Assembly (NCBI RefSeq): GCF_024438035.1
Contig: NZ_JANFQF010000007.1
Span: 186,001 to 250,000, forward strand
Reading direction: 5' to 3'
DNA from: Rhodococcus tibetensis
GTDB lineage: Bacteria; Actinomycetota; Actinomycetes; Mycobacteriales; Mycobacteriaceae
DNA: 64,000 bases
Part shown: piece after piece, positions 20,411-28,021 of the stretch
Layout of the letters: every line of letters begins with the position of its first letter
Numbering within the stretch: position 1 is the stretch's first letter
Translations under genes and position numbers: made by a program
Notes under the pieces: model-generated
Databases searched by the model: none
What the model saw: the letters and a program-made list of their open reading frames with translations, nothing else
What the model was told of the DNA's origin: nothing

Positions 20411-21157
20411 ATGGATATCGGGGAGAACGTCCGAAAGCTGTCCACAATCGCACCACTACTCATCGCTGGGGCTGTCGCAGCGGCGGTGCCTGGGATCGCC
20501 GCCGCCGAACCCGTCCGGGGGCCCGACGTGGCATCCTGGCAACATCCGGGCGGTTCGCCGATCGACTGGTTCGCCGTCCGTAACTCCGGTCACGACTTCG
20601 CGATGGTGAAGGCCACCGAAAGCCTGAACTACGTCAATCCGTTCTTCGTGCAGGACTGCCTGGCCATGCGGGCGGCGGGAGTATCCCGCGGCGCCTATCA
20701 CTACGCCGACCCGACACAGTCGCCGGAAGCGCAGGCCGCCTTCTACTCGACTGTGGTGTTGGGCATCAACGGCCCCGGCGACATGCCTCCGGTACTCGAC
20801 ATCGAACATTCCGGCGGATTGCCGCCCGCCGCGCTGATCGACTGGACGCACCGCTACCTGAACACTGTGCGGACGCTCACCGGGCGTCAGCCGATCATCT
20901 ACACGTACCCCAACTTCTGGCGCACGGCGATGGCCGACACCCACGAATTCTCCGGGTATCCCCTGTGGATCGCCGATTACAACGGGCAGAACGCCCCCGG
21001 CCGCCTTCCGGGCGGGTGGAACAACTGGACCTTCTGGCAGTACACCAGCACAGGGCGCATCCCCGGTGTCAACGGCAACGTCGACCTCAACGTCTACAGC
21101 GGAGCGCAGGGCGACTTCGGGCGGTACTCCAACAGCGCCTCCCCGTTCGGCAGCTGA
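20411..21157 (+). CDS. Secreted GH25 lysozyme-type muramidase
   Basis: 248 residues with an N-terminal signal peptide (LSTIAPLLIAGAVAAAVPGIAAAEP, cleavage predicted near AAA-EP). One GH25 domain follows: start GPDVASWQHPGGSPIDW, middle MVKATESLNYVNPFF, GVSRGAYHYADP, catalytic strand PPVLDIEHSGG and the end WTFWQYTSTGRIPGVNGNVDLNVY. The family hydrolyses the MurNAc-GlcNAc bond of peptidoglycan. No cell-wall-binding domain is present. Likely cell-wall turnover or competitor lysis (inference). Confidence 0.92.
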   Translation: MDIGENVRKLSTIAPLLIAGAVAAAVPGIAAAEPVRGPDVASWQHPGGSPIDWFAVRNSGHDFAMVKATESLNYVNPFFVQDCLAMRAAGVSRGAYHYADPTQSPEAQAAFYSTVVLGINGPGDMPPVLDIEHSGGLPPAALIDWTHRYLNTVRTLTGRQPIIYTYPNFWRTAMADTHEFSGYPLWIADYNGQNAPGRLPGGWNNWTFWQYTSTGRIPGVNGNVDLNVYSGAQGDFGRYSNSASPFGS

Positions 21158-21289
21158 CGTCGGTTACGGCGTTCAACCGTTCGACCGGTTCCCGAATGTC
21201 GCCATGACCCGGGCAACCCGGCAACTCGTCATCCTCACGAGTTCCTGACGCCGCCCGGCGCCCAGGCACGGGAACTGCCCACCCCAGAG

Positions 21290-21712
21290 CTACATCAGTT
21301 CGCGTCCCGTCGCTTGCAATTCCAGATAGTCGTGCACCAACAGGTGGGAACATGGCGTGTACTTCGCAGCCCAGGGAGAGTGTTCGGGCAGTTGCAGGGT
21401 CAGCGCATCGGGTATCGCTTCGCGACACCTGATGTCCGCCCGGAGTGGCGGAGTCAAAGAGTTCCACCATGCGTCGAGAGCACACCTGCATTGGGAGAGA
21501 TATCGCGAGAGCGGTCCCTGCAAGACCGCCATCTGGGGTACTGAATCAGCTCCACCACTGATACCTGCGACGCACGAGTTTCCGCACACGGTCATCACCT
21601 GCCCGATGAACTGCGGCGGCATTATGCCTTCGGGGTTTCGCAGCAGAGCGAGGCGCGCGCCGGCGGAAAGGGCTTCATACGCCGCTTCGGGGTCGATTGC
21701 CTCGTCACCCAT
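21290..21712 (-). CDS. Hypothetical protein (140 aa)
   Basis: A 140-residue protein beginning MGDEAIDPEAAYEALSAGARLALLRNPEGIMPPQF, with five cysteines, including CGNSC, and a Trp-Trp pair (ALDAWWNSL). I recognise no family. The frame continues upstream to 21811, but that part lies inside a 34-bp palindrome that acts as a likely terminator, so the internal ATG at 21712 is preferred. No clear RBS is seen. Confidence 0.5.
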   Translation of the reverse strand: MGDEAIDPEAAYEALSAGARLALLRNPEGIMPPQFIGQVMTVCGNSCVAGISGGADSVPQMAVLQGPLSRYLSQCRCALDAWWNSLTPPLRADIRCREAIPDALTLQLPEHSPWAAKYTPCSHLLVHDYLELQATGRELM

Positions 21713-21777
21713 GCCACGAACGTACTCGGATGTGTGTCGCCTCCCACCAGAAACAGCAACAGTTGGGTTCGGCCGCG

Positions 21778-21811
21778 GTGAAGGATCGCCGACCGGTCGG
21801 CGATCCTTCAC
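21778..21811. terminator. 34-bp perfect palindrome, probable terminator
   Basis: A perfect inverted repeat of two 17-base arms (centre CCGG at 21793-21796). Read from the minus strand it begins 18 bases after the AhpD-like gene's stop, so it would end that transcript. No T-run follows on either strand. Confidence 0.65.
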
Positions 21812-21829
21812 CCGACCCTCGTCTGCCGG

Positions 21830-22315
21830 TCAGCTCGTCATACTGGCGAACATGCCGGGTTCGTAGGACCCTGCCGGGTTGCGCACGATCACGTTGATCC
21901 GGTTGGCGGCGTTGATCAGGGCGACCAGGGAGACCAGCGCGGCGATCTGGTCGTCGTCGTAGTGTTTGCGCACCTGGGCCCAGGCCTCGTCGGACACGCC
22001 GTGGTGGGCGTCGGCGAGCCGGGTGCCTTCCTCGGCGAGCGCCAGCGCGGCCCGCTCGGCCTCGGTGAACACGGTGGCCTCGCGCCAGGCCGCGACCAGG
22101 TTGAGCCGGACCGGGGTCTCGCCGGCTGCCGTGGCGTCCTTGGTGTGCATGTCGGTGCAGAAGCCGCAGCCGTTGATCTGGCTGGCCCGGATCTCGACCA
22201 GGTGCTGAGTGGCCTTCGGCAGCGGCGATTGGTCGATCACCAGGGCGGCGTTTGCGAACCTCTTACCGAACTTCATGGCGATCTCGTTGTCGAACAGGTT
22301 GAATCGGGCGTCCAT
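21830..22315 (-). CDS. Carboxymuconolactone decarboxylase/AhpD-like protein
   Basis: 161 residues with the AhpD-type active site QINGCGFCTDMH (Cys50, Cys53, His57) in an all-helical CMD fold; such proteins act as peroxidase-like thiol enzymes. RBS GTGAGGACG precedes the 22315 ATG. It is divergent from an ECF41-type sigma factor; CMD-family proteins are the classical genomic partners and targets of ECF41 sigma factors. An ECF41-like promoter (TGTCACA-N16-CATC) lies upstream at 22362-22388. Confidence 0.9.
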   Translation of the reverse strand: MDARFNLFDNEIAMKFGKRFANAALVIDQSPLPKATQHLVEIRASQINGCGFCTDMHTKDATAAGETPVRLNLVAAWREATVFTEAERAALALAEEGTRLADAHHGVSDEAWAQVRKHYDDDQIAALVSLVALINAANRINVIVRNPAGSYEPGMFASMTS

Positions 22316-22361
22316 GACTTCGTCCTCACTCGTGGTGGTGTGCTGGTCTGTACGAACATGA

Positions 22362-22388
22362 GATGCCGGGGACCCGGTCCTTGTGACA
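22362..22388 (-). promoter_or_regulatory. ECF41-type promoter for the AhpD-like gene
   Basis: On the minus strand, TGTCACA (22388-22382), a 16-base spacer and CATC (22365-22362). The ECF41 consensus I recall is TGTCACA-N16-CGTC. It lies 47 bases before the AhpD-like ATG. Confidence 0.65.
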
Positions 22389-22457
22389 ACCGCACACGCC
22401 GATGCCTCGAAGTTACGTAATTCGGCAGCGGGCAACACCGGTCGGTTGCGGTCCGGG

Positions 22458-22484
22458 TGTCACAAAACGGTGGGGCCCGGTGTC
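22458..22484 (+). promoter_or_regulatory. ECF41-type promoter for the sigma-factor gene
   Basis: TGTCACA (22458-22464), a 16-base spacer and TGTC (22481-22484), giving the same spacing as the divergent site at 22362-22388. It lies 38 bases before the sigma-factor ATG and suggests autoregulation. Confidence 0.6.
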
Positions 22485-22522
22485 TGGTGTGTGACACAGT
22501 CGAAAGTGAAGAGGAGCCAACC

Positions 22523-23458
22523 ATGACCGGCACGTCGCAGACCACGCCCGACGATCGCGGCGGGAGCCAGGACGACCGTTCGGATCCCGCCACCGACGCG
22601 TTCGTCGCCCACCGCAACCTGCTGTTCACCGTCGCCTACGAGATGCTCGGGTCGGCCGCCGACGCGGAAGACATCCTCCAGGAGACCTGGCTGCGGTGGG
22701 CGGGCGTCGATCTCGACACGGTGCGCAATCAGCGTGCGTACCTGGTCCGGATCACCACCCGCCAGGCGCTCGTCCGGCTGCGCACACTCAGCCGGCGCAA
22801 GGAGTCCTACGTCGGCCCGTGGTTGCCCGAGCCGCTGCTGACCGCGCCCGATGTGGCCGAGGACGTCGAGTTGGCCGACAGCGTCTCGATGGCGATGCTG
22901 CTGGTGCTGGAGACGCTCGCGCCGACCGAGCGGGCCGTGTTCGTGCTGCGCGAGGTGTTCGCTCTGGAGTACGGCGAGATCGCGGACGCCGTCGGCAAGA
23001 GCCCGGACGCCGTCCGTCAGATCGCGCACCGGGCGCGGGCGCATGTCGCGGCGCGCAGGCCGCGCGGCGTCGTATCCCCGGCCGAGTCCCGAGGCGCACT
23101 CGAGGCCTTCCAACGGGCGCTCGAAACAGGCGATCTGCAGGGCCTGCTCGACCTGCTCGCACCGGACGTCGTCCTCCTGGGTGACGGTGGCGGAGTCAAG
23201 CAGGCTGTGCTGCGGCCCATCGTGGGAGCCGACAAGGTGGGTCGCCTGCTGGCGGCCGGCCTGCCCCGGATCGACGGCAAGGTGTCGGTCGAGCCGGTGC
23301 AGATGAATGGCTCCCCCGCGCTGATCGTCCGGCTCGACGGGGAAATCGACGACGTCGTGGCGGTGCGAATGGACGACGGCATGATCACCGGGCTCTACAT
23401 CGTGCGCAACCCGGAGAAGCTGTCGCGCGTCGAGCGGGAAACCGCGGTGAGCCGCTAA
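22523..23458 (+). CDS. ECF41-type RNA polymerase sigma factor with SnoaL-like C-terminal domain
   Basis: 311 residues. Sigma region 2 is about residues 28-95 (FVAHRNLLFTVAYEMLGSAADAEDILQETWLRW). Region 4 is about 130-180 (PTERAVFVLREVFALEYGEIADAVGKSPDAVRQIAHRARAHV). A C-terminal SnoaL/NTF2-like domain (about 195-305) ends IVRNPEKLSRV. This fusion defines ECF41/SigJ-like factors, in which the tail replaces an anti-sigma factor. GAGGAG precedes the ATG. It lies divergent from its probable target, the AhpD-like gene. Confidence 0.9.
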   Translation: MTGTSQTTPDDRGGSQDDRSDPATDAFVAHRNLLFTVAYEMLGSAADAEDILQETWLRWAGVDLDTVRNQRAYLVRITTRQALVRLRTLSRRKESYVGPWLPEPLLTAPDVAEDVELADSVSMAMLLVLETLAPTERAVFVLREVFALEYGEIADAVGKSPDAVRQIAHRARAHVAARRPRGVVSPAESRGALEAFQRALETGDLQGLLDLLAPDVVLLGDGGGVKQAVLRPIVGADKVGRLLAAGLPRIDGKVSVEPVQMNGSPALIVRLDGEIDDVVAVRMDDGMITGLYIVRNPEKLSRVERETAVSR

Positions 23459-23473
23459 GGCCGAAACGCCGCC

Positions 23474-23671
23474 CTACCTCGCCACCGCTTGGTGGCGGTC
23501 GCGCCACGCTCGCGCCCATTGCCGGGTCAGGGCGGGGTACACGATGAGGTACCGGAAAGGCGCGATGGCGGTCATGTAGAGCCGCCCGAACCATCCGTTG
23601 GGCTTGACGAGAACGGTCATCTGCAGCTCGTAGTCCGCCGTTATCGCCCAGGCCGATGCCGAAGGCGGCAC
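23474..23671 (-). pseudogene. DUF2867-type protein, C-terminal fragment
   Basis: About 65 residues: ADYELQMTVLVKPNGWFGRLYMTAIAPFRYLIVYPALTRQWARAWRDRH. This matches the C-terminal end of DUF2867 proteins, which are normally several hundred residues or a full domain. The N-terminal part is missing; upstream (23680-23700) the sequence switches to a TetR fragment on the other strand. It is a remnant left by a deletion or rearrangement. Confidence 0.65.
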
Positions 23672-23693
23672 CCCCGCCGACAGAATCCGGCGC

Positions 23694-24008
23694 GTGGGGC
23701 AACTGACCTACTCGGAGGACTTTCAACGGATCGATCTCGCGATCCGGGCCTGGGCCCACCACGACCGGTCCGTCGCGACGCGCCTGCACGCCATCGACAA
23801 CGAGCGGATAGACTTCCTGCGAAAGATGTTCGGCACCTTCGTCACCGACCCCGACGAGATCGAGGCACGCAGCACCCTCCTGTTCGGACTTGCGATCGAC
23901 CGCCACTGCATCGTCGCGGACCACCCCGGGTACACCAAACACGAAGCCATCCAACTTGCCGGAGAATTCCTCCTGCGCCCGTCCGGTACGAACTATTCTG
24001 CCGGGTAA
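23694..24008 (+). pseudogene. TetR regulator, C-terminal domain fragment
   Basis: 104 residues beginning inside a TetR ligand-binding domain: RIDLAIRAWAHHDRSVATRLHAIDNERIDFLRKMFGTFVTDPDEIEARSTLLFGLAIDRHCIVADHPGY. The N-terminal helix-turn-helix is absent, and there is no room for it before the DUF2867 fragment on the opposite strand. It cannot bind DNA as a normal TetR protein and is called a remnant. Confidence 0.7.
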
Positions 24009-24026
24009 GGGTTTCTGCCTTCCGAC

Positions 24027-24686
24027 TCAGTCGAGGTGAGCCGACAGCAGCCACGCCGGCAACTTGGACCGGCCCTTCTCGTCGTGCTCCCAGTTCGCGG
24101 CCTGGTCCGGCCCGAGCAGCGCGTGGATGAAGGCCGGGCGAATGTCGTCGATGGTCCAGAACTCGGCGACGGCCTCGCGCAGCTCGTCGTCGGTCACCGG
24201 GTTCGGTCCCTCGCCCTCGGGGAAGGCGCCCTTCGCGAACACCAGGATGTAGTAGGACGCGCCGGGCGCGGCCGCCCGAGCGACGGCGCGCAGGTAGTCG
24301 CGCCGCCGGTCGACGGGAAGGGAATGGAACAGGGTGCTGTCGACGATCGTGGAGAACTGGCCATCGAAACCCGTGAACGAACTGATGTCCGCCACCTGAT
24401 ACGTCGCCGTCAGTCCACGATCGGCGGCGGCGGCCTGAGCCACCCCGATGGCCGTCGGCGACAGGTCCAGGCCCACCACCGTGTACCCCTGCGCAGCCAG
24501 GTGGAGGGACGTCTCGGCATGTCCGCAGCCCGCGTCCAGCACGTCGCTGCGGAACTTGCCCTCCGCGATCAGCCCGGCGATCTCGGGCTGCGGCTCACCG
24601 ATGTTCCACGGCACCGGTCCCGAAAATTCCTCCGCATCGCCTCGGTAGATGTCGTCCCACGGCGCTACCTGGTTGTCCTCGGTCAT
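24027..24686 (-). CDS. SAM-dependent class I methyltransferase
   Basis: 219 residues of the Methyltransf_25 type. SAM motif I is DVLDAGCGHAETSLHLAAQG (about residues 48-67), followed by VVGLDLSPTAIGVAQ (motif II), then the motif-III-like region GQFSTIVDSTLFHSL. The N-terminus (APWDDIYRGDAEEFSGPVPWNIGEPQPEI) resembles actinobacterial small-molecule methyltransferases. The substrate is unknown. Its ATG overlaps that of a possible divergent ATG at 24685, so the neighbour more likely starts at the GTG at 24721. Confidence 0.85.
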   Translation of the reverse strand: MTEDNQVAPWDDIYRGDAEEFSGPVPWNIGEPQPEIAGLIAEGKFRSDVLDAGCGHAETSLHLAAQGYTVVGLDLSPTAIGVAQAAAADRGLTATYQVADISSFTGFDGQFSTIVDSTLFHSLPVDRRRDYLRAVARAAAPGASYYILVFAKGAFPEGEGPNPVTDDELREAVAEFWTIDDIRPAFIHALLGPDQAANWEHDEKGRSKLPAWLLSAHLD

Positions 24687-24720
24687 GACATCGACGGTAC
24701 GCCCGGACTACCGTGCCGAT

Positions 24721-25244
24721 GTGGATCTTTTCTCACGCTCGTGGTCGGCGTTGCGCACCGCAGTCGCCGAACTGCCGGACGAGGACTTCGCACAGCAGTC
24801 CGGCTGTAGCGGCTGGCTCGTGCGGGATCTGGTGTGCCACCTGATCATCGACGCGCAGGACGTCCTGATCACCCTCGTGACCCCCTCCGACACGGAACCG
24901 ACTCGCGACGCCGTGACCTACTGGTACCTCGCCGACACGCCGCCGACCGGAGACGACCCGCTCGACGAGCTGACCGTCCGGCTGGCCGCCGCGTACCAGG
25001 AGCCTCGGCTGCTGAAGTTCCATTTCGACGACGTCGGCTCCGCCGCCGCCGCGCCGCCGAACTCGCCGACCCGGACCTGCGGGTCCGCACCCGCGACGAG
25101 GTCCTCACTGCAGGCGACTACCTCTCCGCGTATGTCCTGGAATCGACGCTGCACCACCTCGACTTGATCGCCCACCTCCCGACCGACATGGAGAAGGCCG
25201 AACTCGGCGAGCTGGCGACGAAACTCCCGCTCATCCCCGAATGA
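24721..25244 (+). pseudogene. DinB-like/maleylpyruvate isomerase-type protein with frameshift
   Basis: N-terminal part (frame of 24721): DLFSRSWSALRTAVAELPDEDFAQQSGCSGWLVRDLVCHLIIDAQDVLITLV. This is the mycothiol-dependent maleylpyruvate isomerase N-terminal (TIGR03083) pattern, with the WLVRDLVCHL helix. From about 25050 the protein continues in another frame: AAELADPDLRVRTRDEVLTAGDYLSAYVLESTLHHLDLIAHLP, which carries the HHLDL motif. The shift falls in a GCC-repeat tract at 25041-25058, where one missing C would explain it. Pseudogene or sequencing slip; GTG 24721 and ATG 24685 are alternative starts. Confidence 0.75.
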
Positions 25245-25556
25245 CTCGGATTACGTCTACCTCAGTGTTGAGTCAGCCGAATCTGCGGGACGCTATGGAC
25301 TTCTGGGTTTGCCGAGGACGATGCCGAAGTCGGTTTGCAGATCGCCAAACCCTTCTTACAGCTCTGGGGGTCACGCGGCCTGCTCAGTGAGGCGTCATGA
25401 CCGAACAGCAACGGGACCATCAAAGTGGTGCTGCTCTGGTCGGGTAGGCGCGCACGCTCGCCGACCAGATCGGACACACGATCGTCGACCATGCGGTAAG
25501 CGTCGGTCCGAAAGCCGCTGCGCTCGCGGTACGGGCAAGGTTCGTGTGCGAAGGAA
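25245..25556. other. Non-coding or decayed spacer
   Basis: About 310 bases between the frameshifted gene and the PIN-domain gene. Small open frames occur on both strands, but none has family-like sequence or an RBS. I see no recognisable gene, RNA or repeat. Confidence 0.5.
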
Positions 25557-26747
25557 TCAGGCCCTGGCGGCAGGGTCCTCCTCGGTCCCCAGGTTCCGCA
25601 CCAGCCACCGATCGTCGACGAGATGCATCAGGATCGGAAACACAGGCCGGGGAACGTTCGGCTCCCACACGCCGCTGTCGAGCGTCGACATCTCGTGCAC
25701 ATAGAGCACCTCTACACCGGGGCCGACGATCCTTGTTCCGGTACCGATCCCCCACGTCGCCGGGTCCGGCAGCATCGCCCGGAACGACCGCACATGCACG
25801 CGCTCGAAATGCACCCACAGCGGATGCTCCGGCACCGGACCCGCGAGGGCCGCCGCGACCGCCTCACTCTCCCAACCGTCAACAGTCATCTGATAATGGT
25901 TGTCCCGCACCCACCGCCATGCGAGTACCGACCGAAAGTCGGGATCCACGTTCGGCCACACCGATAACAGATCACCGTCGACGCACACCGACGTCAAGAA
26001 CGTCCACGCCGCACTCGCCAGCTTCGTATGACCGAGGAACCGCAACAATTCCGCCGGATCCATCGCACGAAGCTCGAGGTAGGCCTCCCGCATCTCGGGC
26101 AGCAAGGCGTTGACCTGTTCGTCGGTCAATTCCGGGAAGGTGGACGCCGCCGGCACCGCACCAACGTCGGGAGCCTCGCCCCGGGCTATGAGCAACGCAC
26201 GGACGGCGTCGACGAACTTTGGGGTCAGCCGCTCGAGTGACGCGAGCAGTTCCCCCACCGTGCGCAGTGCGAGCATGTTCCGGGCGACCAGTACGTGCAT
26301 GCACTCGAACACCGCTTCCGGGTCCAGATCGAGCAGATCGCAGAGGAATTCGTCGGGATGGATCGCCTCGACGTCGAACGGATCGAGGGCCGCCGGCGGG
26401 AAATCCTGCAGAGTTGCGGTCACGATCACACCCGCACCGGACCGCACCGCCGCAGCCAGGACGTGCCGGTTCTTCGGATCGTTGGTCATCGCGGGGATCA
26501 GCTCACGGTATCCGCGCGATTCCTCCTCTGCGAGGGGAAATGCTCTGCGCATCTGCTGCACTCGCCGCGCCGCCTGCTGTGGCGACTTACCGAACCTCTC
26601 CCCGGACAGGTTGCCCTCGACCTCGTCGAGCAGATCCGGCGTCCACACCGGCCGGAACAACTCGGCATCGGCCAGCGTCAGCAGCAGGTTGTTCAGGGTC
26701 TGGGGAAGCATGACGCACGTGTCGAGAACCACCCGCAAGGTCGTCAT
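25557..26747 (-). CDS. PIN-domain protein (VapC-like toxin candidate) with an added C-terminal domain
   Basis: 396 residues. Residues 1-130 form a PIN nuclease domain: Asp9 (RVVLDTCVMLP), Glu42 (LLDEVEGNL), Asp90 (TNDPKNRHVLAAAV) and Asp115 (GVIVTATLQDFPP) are the expected metal-binding acids. Residues about 190-396 are an extra, aromatic-rich domain (WRWVRDNHYQMTVDGWESEAVAAAL, VHFERVHVRSFRAML, FPILMHLVDDRWLVRNLG) I do not recognise; a simple PIN toxin would be roughly half this length. The upstream gene, ending 18 bases before, encodes an excisionase-like DNA-binding protein, giving the order antitoxin-toxin. Confidence 0.8.
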   Translation of the reverse strand: MTTLRVVLDTCVMLPQTLNNLLLTLADAELFRPVWTPDLLDEVEGNLSGERFGKSPQQAARRVQQMRRAFPLAEEESRGYRELIPAMTNDPKNRHVLAAAVRSGAGVIVTATLQDFPPAALDPFDVEAIHPDEFLCDLLDLDPEAVFECMHVLVARNMLALRTVGELLASLERLTPKFVDAVRALLIARGEAPDVGAVPAASTFPELTDEQVNALLPEMREAYLELRAMDPAELLRFLGHTKLASAAWTFLTSVCVDGDLLSVWPNVDPDFRSVLAWRWVRDNHYQMTVDGWESEAVAAALAGPVPEHPLWVHFERVHVRSFRAMLPDPATWGIGTGTRIVGPGVEVLYVHEMSTLDSGVWEPNVPRPVFPILMHLVDDRWLVRNLGTEEDPAARA

Positions 26748-26765
26748 AGGTCAACCCGCCCCAGA

Positions 26766-27224
26766 TCAACGAGTCGACACGAAGCCGTCAGTGGCATCGC
26801 CCGGGTCCGGGGGTTCCTCGTGCGCCATCTCCTCGAACACCTGGCCCCGACGCGCCCGCTCACCCTGCTGGAATTCGAGCACGTCCGCCAACTCCACCCG
26901 CCGATGCCGGCCGGGCGACGTGTACGGAATCTTCCCCGCTTCCAACAACCGCACCAACGTCGGCCGCGCAATGCCCAACAGGTCCGCGGCCTCCTGCGTC
27001 GTCAACATCGTGCGATGCGGTTCCACCGTCACCGCCTGACCCCGATCCAAAGCAGCAACCGCGTCGACGAGCAACCCCCGAACACTGTCCGGCAACGGCA
27101 CCGACCCGCCCGGGGACGAGATCGACACCTCCTCAGAACCAGCAAGAACGGCCTTCAGCGCTCCGAGAAGATCCTGATCGTCGGTGGCCGGCGGCAATAC
27201 CGTGTGGTTCGTCCCAGCGCCCAT
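26766..27224 (-). CDS. Excisionase/HTH_17-type DNA-binding protein, antitoxin candidate
   Basis: 152 residues. The central HTH is of the excisionase (MerR-like) type: MLTTQEAADLLGIARPTLVRLLEAGKIPYTSPGRHRRVELADVLEF, about residues 73-118. The N-terminal part is rich in acidic and polar residues and may be disordered; the tail (EEMAHEEPPDPGDATDG) is acidic. This class of antitoxin accompanies PIN_3-type toxins in actinobacteria. It lies 18 bases upstream of the PIN gene on the same strand. An AT-rich stretch with A-runs (27229-27255) just upstream is a likely promoter/operator. Confidence 0.8.
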   Translation of the reverse strand: MGAGTNHTVLPPATDDQDLLGALKAVLAGSEEVSISSPGGSVPLPDSVRGLLVDAVAALDRGQAVTVEPHRTMLTTQEAADLLGIARPTLVRLLEAGKIPYTSPGRHRRVELADVLEFQQGERARRGQVFEEMAHEEPPDPGDATDGFVSTR

Positions 27225-27455
27225 ATCTCACCATAAAACGAAAAAAACGAACATACAATGCGGTTGGGCGCGGCAGCGGAACGGATGACGGACTCGGGCT
27301 CGGTCGAGGGTGACGACGACCGCTGGGGTCCGGGGTTCACGCCGCCCGGATCGCGAACGAAATACGTTGCCCAACAAGTAAAAAGCGTCACCTCCCCATC
27401 CCATCCCGTAGGTGAAAGCGCATCGCGGGAAGTCATCGACCCTGATGATCGTTCC

Positions 27456-28019
27456 ATGCCGATTTCGGAATGGAACCAGGACAGCTTGGTGTTGCGCTTC
27501 GTTATGACCGACGACGGTCCGGACTTCTACGAGCCTCCGGGCTTTGAGCCGCCGGCTGCGTGGCGGCTCGCGATCGGAGCCGTTGCCCGCGATCTGTCGT
27601 GCCTGCGATACGGACGTGACGTGCAGGTAGAACGTCTGGTGTGGGAACTCGCGATCAGCGACCAGTACGCCGTCACTATCGGCTGGCGGGGGCCGGCGGT
27701 GGGCGGGTTCAACCTCTGCCACGGCGTTCGAAGGAAGCCCCCTACCCGCAGGCCGCGGTCTGGGACGCCGACACCGCGCAAGGCGAGCTCACCGGCTATG
27801 AGTTCATCCAGTGGCCATCGCGAGGACGGCACATCCTCAACCCCCGCCTCCGCCAGGGAAGACCGGTGTGGGATGTCGCGGCACGGGCGGGACCTGACGG
27901 ACGACGGTCGCGCGCGGTTGTCCGCGATGTTCGAGTTCTACGATCGGCACGGGTTCCTCGCGGGCGGAGCGATGTTCGAGTCGCTGCTCGGGCGTCCGCC
28001 CGCGAGAATCGGCGGATAG
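27456..28019 (+). pseudogene. Hypothetical protein interrupted by two compensating frameshifts
   Basis: The frame of 27456 encodes DSLVLRFVMTDDGPDFYEPPGFEPPAAWRLAIGAVARDLSCLRYGRDVQVERLVWELAISDQYAVTIGWRGPAVGGFNLCHG. From about 27725 to 27885 the protein-like sequence moves to another frame (YPQAAVWDADTAQGELTGYEFIQWPSRGRHILNPRLRQGRPVW). It then returns to the first frame (DDGRARLSAMFEFYDRHGFLAGGAMFESLLGR). In between, the original frame is low-complexity Pro/Ser/Arg. No family recognised. The first ATG is uncertain; the open frame extends to 27258. Confidence 0.55.
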
Positions 28020-28021
28020 CG

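Noticed and set aside
25245-25556. Possible transposase or methyltransferase remnant
   Set aside because: Frames here show no recognisable motif, and no inverted terminal repeats flank the region.
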